A DNA stretch of 64,000 bases from Lachnospiraceae bacterium (GCA_031272985.1 JAISSU010000023.1:1-64000), one strand, 5' to 3'. Counted from the first letter of the stretch, positions 8,066 to 18,178 are shown. The notes: a model not told the origin generated them from the sequence alone. Numbers and translations: made by a program.

Positions 8066-8647
8066 TCACAGACGGTTTTCAATTATTTCCCATAATTCAT
8101 CCTTTCCGGCTTTTGTTTCGGCGGAAAATGGGATTATTGTCGCGTTTTTTCCGGCATTCAGCGTTTCGCGAATTAATTTTAATTGCTTTTCTGTCTGTGC
8201 GCGTTTTATTTTATCGGCTTTTGCGGCTATGATGACAGCCTCTTTGTCTTTAGAGAGCAACCAGTCATACATCTGCTTATCAAGTACCGAAGGCGCGTGT
8301 CTTATGTCAACCAATAAAAAGACGGACTTTATTTCTGCCGTTTTATTCAAGTACCTCTCAATCAGTTTTCCCCATGCTTCTTTTTCCGCCTGTGAAACCT
8401 TTGCAAAACCATACCCGGGTAAATCAACGAGATAAAACTCATCGTTAACGGCATAATAATTAATTGTCCGTGTTTTTCCGGGTGCCGAAGATGTCCGGGC
8501 GAGAGCTTTTCGATTAATCAAAGCATTAATCAAAGAAGATTTCCCCGAGTTCGAACGCCCCGCAAACGCAATCTGCGGAAATGTATCTTTCGGTAATGTG
8601 GATGTAACGCCGCATACATGGGCTAATTCTACGTTTTTTATGATCAT
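8066..8647 (-). CDS. engB: Ribosome-biogenesis GTPase EngB/YsxC
   Basis: A 193-residue TRAFAC GTPase needed for late assembly of the 50S subunit. G1 is GRSNSGKSS, G3 is DLPGYGFAKVS, G4 is AAKADK, and the G2 region contains the conserved SSAPGKTRTINYY. The frame extends to 8686, but the ATG at 8647 has GAGG five bases upstream and gives the usual family length starting MIIKNVELAHVCG. The gene is the last of the conserved tig-clpP-clpX-lon-engB cluster. Confidence 0.93.
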   Translation of the reverse strand: MIIKNVELAHVCGVTSTLPKDTFPQIAFAGRSNSGKSSLINALINRKALARTSSAPGKTRTINYYAVNDEFYLVDLPGYGFAKVSQAEKEAWGKLIERYLNKTAEIKSVFLLVDIRHAPSVLDKQMYDWLLSKDKEAVIIAAKADKIKRAQTEKQLKLIRETLNAGKNATIIPFSAETKAGKDELWEIIENRL

Positions 8648-8760
8648 GTGAACCTCATAGTTTTCGGTGCTTAAATTTACTACCAACTGTTTTTCGCGCC
8701 CTAAAGGTCTTCGACAAACTCTTCCTCACTCGCACGCCCCGCATGACTCGCTCAGAAGGT

Positions 8761-11097
8761 TTATCTCAGCGCGATTTTTAACACCTCGTCCATCTGTGAG
8801 ACCGGGATAATTTCCAGCCCCTCCGTTATCTCCGTCGATATTTCATCCAGGTCGCGTTTATTATCAAGCGGCAGCAATACCGTCTTTATTCCGGCGTTTT
8901 TGGCAGCTAAGAGCTTTTCTTTTAGGCCTCCGATAGGAAGTATTCTCCCACGTAGCGTGATTTCGCCTGTCATAGCTACGTCTTTTCTGACAGGCCTTTT
9001 CGTGATAGCTGATACCAGCGCGGTGGCCATTGTAATTCCGGCTGATGGTCCGTCTTTGGGCGTCGCTCCCTCCGGAATATGCATATGTATATCATGTTTA
9101 GTAAAATATTCCTCGGGTATTTTTAGTTCATCGCCTATGCTTCTGATGTAGCTGATACCGGCACGGGCGGACTCCTTCATCACGTCACCCAATTGGCCTG
9201 TAAGGAGGATTTCTCCGTTGCCGGGCATCAGATTCACTTCTATCTGGAGGGTATCTCCTCCGACACTCGTCCATGCCAATCCCCTTACGATTCCGATTTC
9301 ATCATCGTCATTGGCCTTTCTGAAGAGGAACTCTTCTTTTCCGAGATACTTAACCAGATTCTTTTCGGTAATGCGAATTGTCTTTGCGTCAGCACCTGCT
9401 TCGAGTATTTCTTTCGCGGCTTTGCGGCAGATTTCTCCGATTTTACGTTCCAATTGGCGAACGCCGGCCTCACGCGTATAGTTTCTCGCCATTTTCCAAA
9501 TTGTGCTCTTTGAAAAGGTTAGCATTTTTTTAGTCAGACCATGTCTTTCCAATTGCTTAGGAATCAGGTGCTCCATCGCAATATGAAGCTTTTCATTCTC
9601 CGTATAACTCGAAACCTCAATTACTTCCATCCTGTCAAGCAATGGTCTGGGAATCGTCTGCAAAGTATTCGCCGTCGTAATAAAAAGCACCTGAGACAAA
9701 TCAATAGGCACCTCAAGATAATGGTCACGGAACTTCACATTCTGCTCGGAATCCAGAACCTCGAGTAATGCTGAAAACGTATCTCCGCGATAATCAGTGC
9801 TGATTTTATCTATTTCATCAAGCAATATAAGCGGGTTCTTAACTCCCGCGAGCTTTAGCGCATTAGCAATGCGCCCCGGCATGGCGCCGACATATGTTTT
9901 TCTGTGACCCCTGATTTCAGCTTCGTCGCGCACGCCACCTAACGAAATGCGCTGATATGGCTTTCTGAGGGCTTTCGCCAAAGATTTCGCAATGGAGGTC
10001 TTCCCTGTACCTGGCGGTCCTACAAGACATAGAATCGGGCTTTCGCCTTTTTTGGTGAGGGCGCGAACCGCAAGAAATTCTAAGATTCTCTCCTTAACCT
10101 TTTCAAGACCGTAATGATCCGCCTCCAGAATCTTTTTTGCTTCACCGATATTCTCGTAATCGGGAACCGTTTTATCCCAGGGCATCTCGAGCATAGTCTC
10201 AATATATGTGCGAAGAACGCCTCCTTCAGCCGGGTTATTGCCGACGTGCTGGAAACGCTTGATTTCTTTTTCGATTTTATCTTTTACTTCTTTATCAGCC
10301 TCCAGTTTTTGAAGCGCCGTCTCGAATTCCTCCGCCTCCGAAATATAGGCTGAATCGCCGAGTTCATCTCGTATCAGTTTCAATTCCTCGCGGAGAACGT
10401 ATTCCCGCTGATTTTTATCAACTTTTTCTTTAACCTGCTGTTGTAATTGGGCGCGAATGAATCGTACCTGCAAAGACTTTGCAAGAAATGACGTCAGCAT
10501 TTCATAACGCTCATAAACGCGGCATTCTTCAAGAAAGGACTGAGCCTCGGGAAATGATAGCTTTACAATAGCTCCGACAATTTTAATTAACGTAGAAAGA
10601 TCTCCTGTACTGTCAAAACGCGCAAGAGAATCCTCAAGAAGCGCTTCATTCCCTCTTAAGTATTCAATCGCCATCTCCTTAAGATTCTGTATCATGGCAG
10701 CGTGGGTCGTATCGCGCTCGTCGTCATATTCCATTGTGTCAACATCATAAACGGGCGTGACTGAAGCCGTCAGATAAGGTATTTCATCGATAAAATAATT
10801 AAGCCTTGCCCGCTCAAGTCCTTTTACCACGACTCGTGTCTGCTTTGATAGCCGTAATACCTGAACAACTCTTGCAATACTTCCTGTTTGGTAAAGATCA
10901 TCAAATAAAGGCTTTTCTTTTTCGACTTCCTTTTGGGCAACCAAAAACACCTTCTGGTTTTTATGCAAAGCGGTCTCAACCGCCGCCACAGAAGATACCC
11001 TGCTTATGTCAAAATGAGTGACTGTCTCGGGTAAGATAACCATACCCCGAAGCGGTACAACAGGCATTATTAGTGTTTCTTCGTATGCTTCTTTCAT
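8761..11097 (-). CDS. lon: ATP-dependent protease Lon
   Basis: A 778-residue cytoplasmic AAA+ serine protease that degrades damaged and regulatory proteins. The N-terminal substrate-binding domain starts MPVVPLRGMVILPE. A coiled-coil linker rich in charged residues precedes Walker A GPPGTGKT at 360-367, Walker B follows at LILLDEIDK, and the proteolytic dyad is Ser685 (in PKDGPSAG) and Lys728, 43 residues apart as in E. coli Lon. Length and domain order are standard for LonA. It is 14 bp downstream of clpX on the same strand, with only a weak ribosome-binding site, suggesting translational coupling. Confidence 0.97.
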   Translation of the reverse strand: MKEAYEETLIMPVVPLRGMVILPETVTHFDISRVSSVAAVETALHKNQKVFLVAQKEVEKEKPLFDDLYQTGSIARVVQVLRLSKQTRVVVKGLERARLNYFIDEIPYLTASVTPVYDVDTMEYDDERDTTHAAMIQNLKEMAIEYLRGNEALLEDSLARFDSTGDLSTLIKIVGAIVKLSFPEAQSFLEECRVYERYEMLTSFLAKSLQVRFIRAQLQQQVKEKVDKNQREYVLREELKLIRDELGDSAYISEAEEFETALQKLEADKEVKDKIEKEIKRFQHVGNNPAEGGVLRTYIETMLEMPWDKTVPDYENIGEAKKILEADHYGLEKVKERILEFLAVRALTKKGESPILCLVGPPGTGKTSIAKSLAKALRKPYQRISLGGVRDEAEIRGHRKTYVGAMPGRIANALKLAGVKNPLILLDEIDKISTDYRGDTFSALLEVLDSEQNVKFRDHYLEVPIDLSQVLFITTANTLQTIPRPLLDRMEVIEVSSYTENEKLHIAMEHLIPKQLERHGLTKKMLTFSKSTIWKMARNYTREAGVRQLERKIGEICRKAAKEILEAGADAKTIRITEKNLVKYLGKEEFLFRKANDDDEIGIVRGLAWTSVGGDTLQIEVNLMPGNGEILLTGQLGDVMKESARAGISYIRSIGDELKIPEEYFTKHDIHMHIPEGATPKDGPSAGITMATALVSAITKRPVRKDVAMTGEITLRGRILPIGGLKEKLLAAKNAGIKTVLLPLDNKRDLDEISTEITEGLEIIPVSQMDEVLKIALR

Positions 11098-11111
11098 GCT
11101 GTTTGCGCTCG

Positions 11112-12404
11112 TTACGCGCTCTCTTTCAGGCGCTTTACCTTAATAACCGTGTCGCCCTTTTTATCGGGAATCTTATCCAGATTCTCGACGGCATCTTTAG
11201 TAATGCGGAAAGTCTTAAGGCTTTTATCTGACGGAGCGTCATACATTATATCAAGCATTAAGCGCTCCATAATGGAACGAAGTCCCCTCGCACCGGTTTT
11301 ACGTTTCTCCGTAAGCTCCGCAATCGCTTCTAACGCGTCATCATCAAATGTAAGCTCAACATCGTCCATTTTAAGCATTTCCTGATATTGCTTAACAATA
11401 GCATTCTTCGGCTCGGTTAAGATGCGCATGAGTGCTTCTTTTCCGAGGCTCGAAAGCGCTACGGTAACGGGAACACGTCCCACCAATTCGGGAATCAGTC
11501 CGTATTTAATAAGATCATGCGGCTGAACCTGCCGTAAGAGCTCGTCATTGTCTTTTTCTTTCGCACTCTTTAACTCGCCGTGGAAACCTATTGATTTAAT
11601 GTCAATGCGGGATTCAATGATTTTCTCAATCCCCTCAAAAGCGCCGCCGCAAATAAAGAGAATATTCGAGGTATCCATCGAAATCAGCTCCGCCTGCGGG
11701 TGCTTTCTTCCGCCCTGAGGGGGAATGCTCGCAGTGGTACCCTCAATTATCTTTAGTAGAGCCTGCTGCACGCCCTCTCCCGAAACATCCCTGGTAATAG
11801 ATGGATTCTCTGATTTACGCGTAATTTTATCGATTTCGTCGATATAAATAATACCATATTCGGCCTTTTCCACATCACCATCGGCGGCATTTATTAGTTT
11901 AAGGAGGATATTCTCCACATCCTCTCCGACATAGCCCGCCTCAGTAAGCGTCGTGGCATCCGCTATCGCAAATGGAACGCCGAGCAATTTCGCCAGAGTC
12001 TGCGCCAGAAGCGTCTTTCCGCAACCGGTAGGTCCAAGCAGTAAAATATTGCTTTTAGCGAGCTCAACTTCCGATGTATTAAGAGTCATTATTCGTTTGT
12101 AATGATTATATACCGCAACCGAGAGAACCTTTTTTGCCTCGTCCTGACCGATTACGTAATCATGTAAAAACGCATTGATATCCCTGGGCGCGAGGAGCTT
12201 TATGTCTCTAATCGGATTCCAAGGCCTGCCGGATTCATCTCTCTCAAAATTCTCTCCGAGCTCTTCTTCTATTATTTCAGCACAGGTCGAAACGCATTCA
12301 TCACAGATGAAAATCCCCTGCGGTCCCGCAATGAGCTTCCTTACCTGCCTTTGTGTTTTATCGCAAAATGAACAGCGAATATGGTCGTCACTTCGTATCA
12401 TCAT
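11112..12404 (-). CDS. clpX: ClpX, unfoldase subunit of ClpXP
   Basis: Recognises and unfolds substrates and feeds them to ClpP. The N-terminal zinc-binding domain (CSFCDKTQ...CDECV) is intact. It is followed by Walker A GPTGCGKT, Walker [10 protein letters not shown], the pore loop GYVGEDVE, the ClpP-contacting IGFHGE (IGF loop) and the C-terminal small domain. The ATG at 12404 has GGGGAAAG seven bases upstream and lies 13 bp after the clpP stop; a longer frame to 12443 would overlap clpP and is disfavoured. It is in an operon with tig, clpP, lon and engB. Confidence 0.96.
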   Translation of the reverse strand: MMIRSDDHIRCSFCDKTQRQVRKLIAGPQGIFICDECVSTCAEIIEEELGENFERDESGRPWNPIRDIKLLAPRDINAFLHDYVIGQDEAKKVLSVAVYNHYKRIMTLNTSEVELAKSNILLLGPTGCGKTLLAQTLAKLLGVPFAIADATTLTEAGYVGEDVENILLKLINAADGDVEKAEYGIIYIDEIDKITRKSENPSITRDVSGEGVQQALLKIIEGTTASIPPQGGRKHPQAELISMDTSNILFICGGAFEGIEKIIESRIDIKSIGFHGELKSAKEKDNDELLRQVQPHDLIKYGLIPELVGRVPVTVALSSLGKEALMRILTEPKNAIVKQYQEMLKMDDVELTFDDDALEAIAELTEKRKTGARGLRSIMERLMLDIMYDAPSDKSLKTFRITKDAVENLDKIPDKKGDTVIKVKRLKESA

Positions 12405-12417
12405 AAGCTTTCCCCAA

Positions 12418-12999
12418 TTATCTCTTTTGTATGACTTCGTCAATTAATCCGTATTTTTTAGCTTCCTCCGCACTCATCCAATTATCCCTTTCGGTATCAA
12501 TTCGGATAACATCCAGAGGCTGTCCCGTATTCTCGGACAATATTTTATTTATATTCTGACGTGTGCGGATAATGTGTTCCGCAGTTATCTGAATATCAGT
12601 GGCCTGACCTTGCGCGCCGCCTGAAGGCTGATGAATCATAACCTCGGCATTGGGAAGGGCAAAGCGCTTTCCCTTAGTGCCTCCTGCCAATAAGAAGGCT
12701 CCCATGCTGGCTGCCATTCCTATACATATCGTCTCAATATCGCATTTAATGTATTGCATGGTATCGTACATAGCAAATCCAGCCGAAACCGAACCACCCG
12801 GGCTATTAATGTATAAATGAATGTCCTTTTCCGGGTCCTCAGCCTCGAGAAAGAGCATCTGCGCTACTACAACGCTCGCCGATAAATCCGTGACTTCTTC
12901 TCCCAGAAAAATAATTCTGTCCTTTAATAATCTTGAATAAATATCATAAGAGCGCTCGCCTCGGCTCGTCTGCTCTATTACATATGGTACCAAGCTCAT
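12418..12999 (-). CDS. clpP: ClpP protease subunit
   Basis: The tetradecameric serine peptidase partner of ClpX. The catalytic triad is visible at Ser98 (GMAASMG), His123 (MIHQPSGG) and Asp172 (TERDNWM), exactly the standard numbering. At 193 residues with an N-terminal [23 protein letters not shown] motif it needs little or no processing. It lies between the trigger factor gene and clpX on the same strand. Confidence 0.97.
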   Translation of the reverse strand: MSLVPYVIEQTSRGERSYDIYSRLLKDRIIFLGEEVTDLSASVVVAQMLFLEAEDPEKDIHLYINSPGGSVSAGFAMYDTMQYIKCDIETICIGMAASMGAFLLAGGTKGKRFALPNAEVMIHQPSGGAQGQATDIQITAEHIIRTRQNINKILSENTGQPLDVIRIDTERDNWMSAEEAKKYGLIDEVIQKR

Positions 13000-13038
13000 C
13001 CTTTTGCCTCCTTTTAAGAAACACTAAAGCATTTCATG

Positions 13039-14322
13039 CTATTTTTCTTTCGCATTATTAACGATAAATTCCACAGCTTCCTGAATGGCAATATCCTTTT
13101 TAATTCTCTCAATCTCTTTCTCGCCAAGCAGCTCCTTTAGCTTTTCAACTTCCATTTTATAGGATTCAGCCATTTTAGTGATTTCTTCATCTAATTTTTC
13201 ATCGCTGACTTCGATATTCTCTGCCTTTGCGACAGCTTCAAGCGCGAGACGCGTCTCAATTCGCTTAATCGCCTGCGGGCGCAAATCGTCCATTAGACTC
13301 TGTGCTGTCATCCCGGTAAATTGGAAATATTGCTCAATCGTCAGTCCCTGCTGGCGGATCCTATTTGAGAAATCCTCAGCCATCTGTGAAACTTGTGTCT
13401 CTATCATGGGCTCGGGTATATCAACCTTTATGCCCTTAACTACCGCCTCAACGGCCTGATCTTCTTTTTTAGCTTTCGCTTCTTTTTCTTTTGACTCTTT
13501 TAATTTAGCCTTAATGTCAGCCTTGTATGCCTCAAGAGTCTCAAACTCGCTGATTTCGGAAGCGAATTCATCGTCTATTTCAGGAAGCTCCTGAGTCTTA
13601 ATCTCGTGGATAAGGCATCTGAATACGGCTGGTTTCCCCTTTAATTCATCGGAATGATATTCATCAGGGAAGGTAACTTCCACATCAAATTCTTTTTCTT
13701 TTTCGGCTCCGATTAGTTGCTCTTCAAATCCGGGAATAAAGGATTTAGAGCCAATCTTAAGGGTATAATTTTCACCCTTTCCTCCGTCGAAAGCCTTATC
13801 GTCAATGAATCCCTCAAAATCAAATACTATCTCATCGCCGTCTTCTACTGCTCTGTCAACTGAAACGGTTCTGGCATTCTTTTTAGCCTCTTCATTAAGT
13901 TTTTCGTCAATATCCTTTGCGGTGACACGGGTAGAAATTTTATCGACAGCCACCCCTTTATATTCACCCAACGTAACCTCGGGCTTCGTAGCTACTGTCG
14001 CCGTAAAGATAAAAGGCTTATCTTTTTCGATTTGGACAACCTCTATTTTAGGCTGTGAAACAATTTCTAAATTGCTTTCATCGTAGGCTTTTTCATAGGC
14101 TTCGGGTATCAGGTCATTCGCTGCGTCGTCGTAGAAAATCGATGCGCCGTAGGCTTTTTCGATAAGATTACGGGGGACTTTGCCTTTCCTGAAACCCGGA
14201 ATGGATATTTTGTTGCGTTGCTTCAGATAGGCTCTCTGCAGGGCTTTTTCAAGCTCGCCGCTGTCTACCTCCACCGTAAGCTTTGCCATGTTTTTTTCTG
14301 TCTGTTCAACCTGTACACTCAT
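13039..14322 (-). CDS. tig: Trigger factor, ribosome-associated chaperone
   Basis: A 427-residue peptidyl-prolyl isomerase and chaperone that binds nascent chains at the ribosome exit. The ribosome-docking signature is present as GFRKGKVPRNLIE near residues 43-55. The FKBP-type PPIase domain occupies about 150-245 (VEDGDEIVFDFEGFIDDKAFDGG...FIPGFEEQLIGAE). The C-terminal helical arms are charged and lysine/glutamate-rich. It is the first gene of the tig-clpP-clpX-lon-engB transcript, with a well-formed promoter upstream. Confidence 0.95.
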   Translation of the reverse strand: MSVQVEQTEKNMAKLTVEVDSGELEKALQRAYLKQRNKISIPGFRKGKVPRNLIEKAYGASIFYDDAANDLIPEAYEKAYDESNLEIVSQPKIEVVQIEKDKPFIFTATVATKPEVTLGEYKGVAVDKISTRVTAKDIDEKLNEEAKKNARTVSVDRAVEDGDEIVFDFEGFIDDKAFDGGKGENYTLKIGSKSFIPGFEEQLIGAEKEKEFDVEVTFPDEYHSDELKGKPAVFRCLIHEIKTQELPEIDDEFASEISEFETLEAYKADIKAKLKESKEKEAKAKKEDQAVEAVVKGIKVDIPEPMIETQVSQMAEDFSNRIRQQGLTIEQYFQFTGMTAQSLMDDLRPQAIKRIETRLALEAVAKAENIEVSDEKLDEEITKMAESYKMEVEKLKELLGEKEIERIKKDIAIQEAVEFIVNNAKEK

Positions 14323-14377
14323 GTTGCTTATGATTCCTCCTCGGTATACTATCCTTATTTATTGTATCCAAATTTTT

Positions 14378-14406
14378 ATTATAACGCATTTTTCTTAATT
14401 GGTCAA
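14378..14406 (-). promoter_or_regulatory. Sigma-A-type promoter for tig-clp-lon cluster
   Basis: On the minus strand TTGACC and TATAAT are separated by exactly 17 bp, followed about 50 bp later by the trigger factor start with GAGGAGG. This is the best consensus match among the promoters seen in the window. Confidence 0.8.
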
Positions 14407-14449
14407 AGCACTTTGCGTAAATGACGCGATTTTCTTCAATAGCGGCATC

Positions 14450-15001
14450 TTAACGGTAATATACTACACCTTTTCCGATTTCTTGTGCCTTTGCCGAATC
14501 TACTAATATTTCGATTAAGCAAAGCGCAAACGGAATCGCCGTGCCTATTCCGCGGCTCGTAATAATCTGTCCGTCCGTTACGACATCCTTTACCGTAACC
14601 AGTGCTCCCGATAGCCTTGGTTCAAGCCCCGGATAACATATGGCGTGTTTTCCTTTTAATAGCCCCATATCCCCGAGAATCGTGGGGGCGGCGCAAATGG
14701 CGGCTACCAATCTATTAGTGTTAAGGAACTCCAATATCTGCGTGCGAGTTCCTTTGTGGGCACGTAGATTCTCTGTACCCGGACCGCCGCCCGGCAATAA
14801 TAGCACATCATATTTTTCAAATTCAAAGTCTTCAAATACGTCATCGGCAATAACGCTGATTCCGTTCGAACCGCTGACCGTATCCGCACCTGTAATTGAC
14901 ACCGTCGCCACGTAAACTCCCGCTCTGCGAAGCAAATCCACAGCTGTAAGGGCTTCGACTTCTTCAAATCCTTCCGCCAATAATACACATACTCTCTTCA
15001 T
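14450..15001 (-). CDS. DJ-1/PfpI family protein
   Basis: A 183-residue flavodoxin-like class I glutamine amidotransferase-fold protein. It starts CVLLAEGFEEVEALTAVDLLRRAG, the typical DJ-1 N terminus with the conserved Glu. The nucleophile-elbow cysteine is in VAAICAAPTILG near residue 106, the motif LLPGGGPGTENLR is near 68, and GKHAICYPG follows. Members act as deglycase or chaperone-like stress proteins (YajL/ThiJ group); the specific activity cannot be read from the sequence. It lies just downstream of the small export protein gene. Confidence 0.85.
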   Translation of the reverse strand: MKRVCVLLAEGFEEVEALTAVDLLRRAGVYVATVSITGADTVSGSNGISVIADDVFEDFEFEKYDVLLLPGGGPGTENLRAHKGTRTQILEFLNTNRLVAAICAAPTILGDMGLLKGKHAICYPGLEPRLSGALVTVKDVVTDGQIITSRGIGTAIPFALCLIEILVDSAKAQEIGKGVVYYR

Positions 15002-15019
15002 AATTAAATTTCTCCTTCC

Positions 15020-15520
15020 TTAAAATAATCCTAACAACCCGTATGATATCACACACATAATCACAGCCGCAATCAAAACGCCGAGAATTATTGCCGGAAA
15101 TGCCTTCTTAAACGGAATCCCAAGCATTGAGGCAATAAGCGCTCCCGTCCAACCTCCCGTACCCGGAAGCGGAATGCCGACAAAAATCACAAGCCCCCAA
15201 AATTCATATTTTTCTATCTGGCCGCTTCTTTTCATTGCTCTGGCTTCTAATTTTTCAACGAGGTTTTTAAGCTTTGTTTTTTCTTTAAGCCATTTAAAAA
15301 TGGGCGTTATCAGCCACAAAATAAAAGGAATGGGAATGAGATTTCCCAAGATACAAAGCGGCGCGGCTTTAAGCATGGGGATATTTAATAGCGGTCCCGC
15401 CACTAATAGCGCCCCACGCAGTTCTATAATGGGTAGCATAGAAATAAGGACAATAATCAATTCTTTGCTGACATTCTCGCGAAGGGCAGCCACGATTTGT
15501 TCGATTAAATTATTTACCAT
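15020..15520 (-). CDS. Putative small multi-drug export protein (COG2426)
   Basis: A 166-residue membrane protein with about four hydrophobic segments. It carries the family hallmarks ISMLPIIELRGALLVAG near the N terminus and FVGIPLPGTGGWTGALIASMLG in the second half, two inverted re-entrant-like motifs. Members are annotated as small exporters on thin evidence, and no substrate is known. It ends 18 bp before the DJ-1 gene starts, so the two are probably co-transcribed. Confidence 0.8.
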   Translation of the reverse strand: MVNNLIEQIVAALRENVSKELIIVLISMLPIIELRGALLVAGPLLNIPMLKAAPLCILGNLIPIPFILWLITPIFKWLKEKTKLKNLVEKLEARAMKRSGQIEKYEFWGLVIFVGIPLPGTGGWTGALIASMLGIPFKKAFPAIILGVLIAAVIMCVISYGLLGLF

Positions 15521-15606
15521 GAAGGGCTTTCTCCTTAATACCGTAATTATACCAATTTATAGTATATATATTCAATAAATTTTATCTCAACTAAGACTAT
15601 CTTGCG

Positions 15607-16671
15607 CTATTTTTGCGAAGGTATGTACTCACGCAGAAATGCGAATAACGCTTCCATCTCTTCATCGGTTCCGACTGTTATGCGAAGGTAATCGCGTATC
15701 CTGTCAGTGTCCCAGTACCGCACGTATATTTTAGCCTTTTTCAAATCTTCAAAAAGCTTTTTTGCCTGAATTTCGGGGTGGGTCACAAAAAGGAAATTTC
15801 CGGAAGGTTCGGGGTAGATAAACCCGAGTTTGTTAAATTCGCTCTTTGCTCTTTTTCGCGTCGCTATTATTTTATTTATGCATTCATTTGAATATGCGCT
15901 GTCACGCAATGCCGCCACGCCTGCCTTAATTGACGGGGTCCCAAGTGTATAGGAATTGAATGAGTATTTCACATCATTCAGATATTTTATTAATTGCGGG
16001 GCGCCGATTGCGTAGCCGATTCGGATGCCGCACATCGAACGACTCTTTGAAAAGGTCTGCACAACGAGCAGATTATCATATTTCTTAGTTAATGCAATTG
16101 CGGATTCACCCGCAAAATCAATGTACGCCTCATCCACGATAACAATTGACGCAGGATTGTGTGAAACAATATCCTCAATGAACGAAAGCGGTTCGTAAAC
16201 GGAAACGGGCGCATTAGGATTCGGAAAAATGATTCCACCGTTTTGCGCATAGTAATCTTCTTTATTGATCTTGAAATCCGAAGTCAAAGGGCATTGCCTG
16301 TAAGGAATACCGAAAAGCTCAGCCCATACCGGATAAAATGAATATGTAATATCCGGAAAGAGGATCGGCAGATTTCCATTAAAGAATGTCAGAAAGCAAA
16401 CAGCCAATACATCATCGGATCCGACTCCGGGGAATACGCACTCGCGCTCAACTCCGAATGTTTTTGCGATTTCATCGATCAATTCGAAAGCTTGCGGGTC
16501 GGGGTATTTGCGGAAATCCTCGCCGGATAAGCTTTGCATAGCAGAAAGTACCGCTGGTGATGGCGGGTAGGGATTCTCATTCGTATTCAATTTAATGACC
16601 CGCTCTTTTGGCTGCTCGCCCGGGGTGTAGGGCTTCGCGATGCGGCGGATGTTGTTATCGTATGCGGGCAT
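15607..16671 (-). CDS. hisC: Histidinol-phosphate aminotransferase
   Basis: Transfers the amino group between histidinol phosphate and 2-oxoglutarate. It is a 354-residue fold-type I PLP enzyme: KLNTNENPYPPSP near the N terminus, FPGVGSDD, FPNPNAPVSVYEP (the usual PNPNxPTG with V for T), IVDEAYIDF and the Schiff-base lysine in VVQTFSKSRSMCGIRIGYAIG. A frame extension to 16689 exists, but the ATG at 16671 is preceded by GGAGGT at the right distance. That ribosome-binding site sits in a copy of the intergenic repeat's end sequence. No other his genes are in the window, so a role on aromatic amino acids is also possible. Confidence 0.85.
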   Translation of the reverse strand: MPAYDNNIRRIAKPYTPGEQPKERVIKLNTNENPYPPSPAVLSAMQSLSGEDFRKYPDPQAFELIDEIAKTFGVERECVFPGVGSDDVLAVCFLTFFNGNLPILFPDITYSFYPVWAELFGIPYRQCPLTSDFKINKEDYYAQNGGIIFPNPNAPVSVYEPLSFIEDIVSHNPASIVIVDEAYIDFAGESAIALTKKYDNLLVVQTFSKSRSMCGIRIGYAIGAPQLIKYLNDVKYSFNSYTLGTPSIKAGVAALRDSAYSNECINKIIATRKRAKSEFNKLGFIYPEPSGNFLFVTHPEIQAKKLFEDLKKAKIYVRYWDTDRIRDYLRITVGTDEEMEALFAFLREYIPSQK

Positions 16672-16674
16672 ATT

Positions 16675-16689
16675 GACCTCCAAGGACAC
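16675..16689. repeat. Partial repeat end carrying the hisC ribosome-binding site
   Basis: GACCTCCAAGGACAC, identical to the right-hand terminus of the repeat copy at 16719-16857. On the minus strand it reads GTGTCCTTGGAGGTC and supplies the GGAGGT five bases before the hisC ATG. Confidence 0.65.
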
Positions 16690-16718
16690 TGACGCAATTT
16701 TGCATCGGTGCTAATCCC

Positions 16719-16857
16719 GTGTCCGCGCCGCGATGAAATTATACCGCGGATTCGTGCGTTTGCAAGCGAACGGCAGCGTATTGCAACACCTATCGTCCAA
16801 ATATGAGCGGCATCCGCACGGGACGCGGATAATTTTAGCGCGGACCTCCAAGGACAC
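16719..16857. repeat. Palindromic intergenic repeat, copy B (about 139 bp)
   Basis: The ends are GTGTCCGCGCCGCGATG and GCGCGGACCTCCAAGGACAC. The interior shares ATCGTCCAAATATGAG and a GGC-GCATCCG segment with copy A. It fills the gap between the aspartate-type aminotransferase stop and hisC, starting 3 bp after the stop. Confidence 0.75.
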
Positions 16858-16860
16858 GGG

Positions 16861-18057
16861 CTATTGATGCAAATTGTACTCCGTAGCCAATTCCGCGAAT
16901 TTCGGCAATGAGTTCACTATTGTTTCGTATGCAACACAGTAAGCGATTCGCACATATCCCGGGCAGGCAAATGAGCGACCGGAAACTATTAATATATTGT
17001 ATTTCTTTGCTGCGGCAACGAATTCTCGCTCGTCTTCCACAGGCGATTTCAGGAATAGATAAAATGCGCCCTGTGGCTTTACTACTGAAAATCCGGCATC
17101 AGTAAGACCTGCAAGCAAAGTCTTTCTGTTTCGGTCATAATATGACAAATCCGTCTTTTCATCAAGACATTTTGAAACAATAAGCTGTTGCAGCGTAGGG
17201 GCATTAACGAAGCCGAGTATTCTATTAGCGACATTCGCGGCGCCTTTTAAATCCTCACTGTCATCAACCTCGTCGGGGATGACCAAGTACCCTATCCTTT
17301 CACCCGGCAACGAAAGCGATTTACTGTAGGAGTATCCGACAATCGTATTCCTATAATAATGAGTTAGCCAAGGCACCACCACGCCGTCATACGCCAATTC
17401 ACGATAAGGCTCGTCTGAAATCAAATAAATGGATGTGCCAAATTCCTTTTGCTTATCCTCAAGAATTTTCGCTAAATCCTTGATTGTCTTTTCAGAATAA
17501 ACGACACCGGTCGGATTATTCGGATTATTTATAATAACAGCTTTTGTTTTATTACTAATCAATTTCTCGAAAGCATTAAGATTCGGACTGAAAGTCTCTC
17601 TGTCGGGCAAAACCTCGACCAAAATTCCGTCATAATTGTCCGCATATGAGCGATATTCGACAAAATAAGGCGCAAAGGCAATAACCTCGTCACCCGGATT
17701 TAACAGAGCCTTTAAAATGACGTTCAGACCGCCTGCAGCTCCCACAGTCATTACGATATTATCACCCGTAAACTCCGTCTCAAAACGTCTATTAAGCGAC
17801 TCGGCAACCGCCGCGCGCACAGCAGGATATCCGCTGTTGCTGCTCGTGTACCCATGCAGGTAAATAGGATCGGTCTCCTCAATAATTTCAGAAATCGCCT
17901 TCTTAACCCCAACGGGCGCAGGGACATTCGGGTTCCCGAGGCTGAAATCAAAAACATTTTCAGGACCGTATAATTTTGCGAGGCGGTTCCCTTCCTCGAA
18001 CATAGCGCGAATGGCAGAACTGCCCTCCACCATTTTTTTCATTTTAGTAGAAATCAT
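16861..18057 (-). CDS. Class I PLP aminotransferase, aspartate-type
   Basis: A 398-residue fold-type I aminotransferase of the AspB/Ib group. The sequence shows FSLGNPNVPAP near residue 38, HGYTSSNSGYPAVRAAVAE near 68, NNPNNPTGVVYS near 178, SDEPYRELAYDG near 212, and the PLP lysine with its arginine anchor in YSYSKSLSLPGERIGY near 243. The substrate may be aspartate, alanine or an aromatic amino acid; it cannot be settled by eye. In an amino-acid fermenter it could also serve catabolism. It is separated from hisC by a repeat element. Confidence 0.85.
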   Translation of the reverse strand: MISTKMKKMVEGSSAIRAMFEEGNRLAKLYGPENVFDFSLGNPNVPAPVGVKKAISEIIEETDPIYLHGYTSSNSGYPAVRAAVAESLNRRFETEFTGDNIVMTVGAAGGLNVILKALLNPGDEVIAFAPYFVEYRSYADNYDGILVEVLPDRETFSPNLNAFEKLISNKTKAVIINNPNNPTGVVYSEKTIKDLAKILEDKQKEFGTSIYLISDEPYRELAYDGVVVPWLTHYYRNTIVGYSYSKSLSLPGERIGYLVIPDEVDDSEDLKGAANVANRILGFVNAPTLQQLIVSKCLDEKTDLSYYDRNRKTLLAGLTDAGFSVVKPQGAFYLFLKSPVEDEREFVAAAKKYNILIVSGRSFACPGYVRIAYCVAYETIVNSLPKFAELATEYNLHQ

Positions 18058-18136
18058 GTTAGTCTCCTTGTACCTTGAGTAATATTCGATTTCTAATTCT
18101 ACAGCATAATCAGGGATTTGTCACTTTGTGTTTCAC

Positions 18137-18178
18137 AAAAGGGAGCGGCCATGGTATGTGGGGGAAGAGACCGCTCCC
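18137..18178 (-). terminator. Intrinsic terminator
   Basis: A perfect 8-bp GGGAGCGG/CCGCTCCC stem, followed on the minus strand by TTTTGTG. It lies downstream of the Gfo/Idh/MocA gene. Confidence 0.65.
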
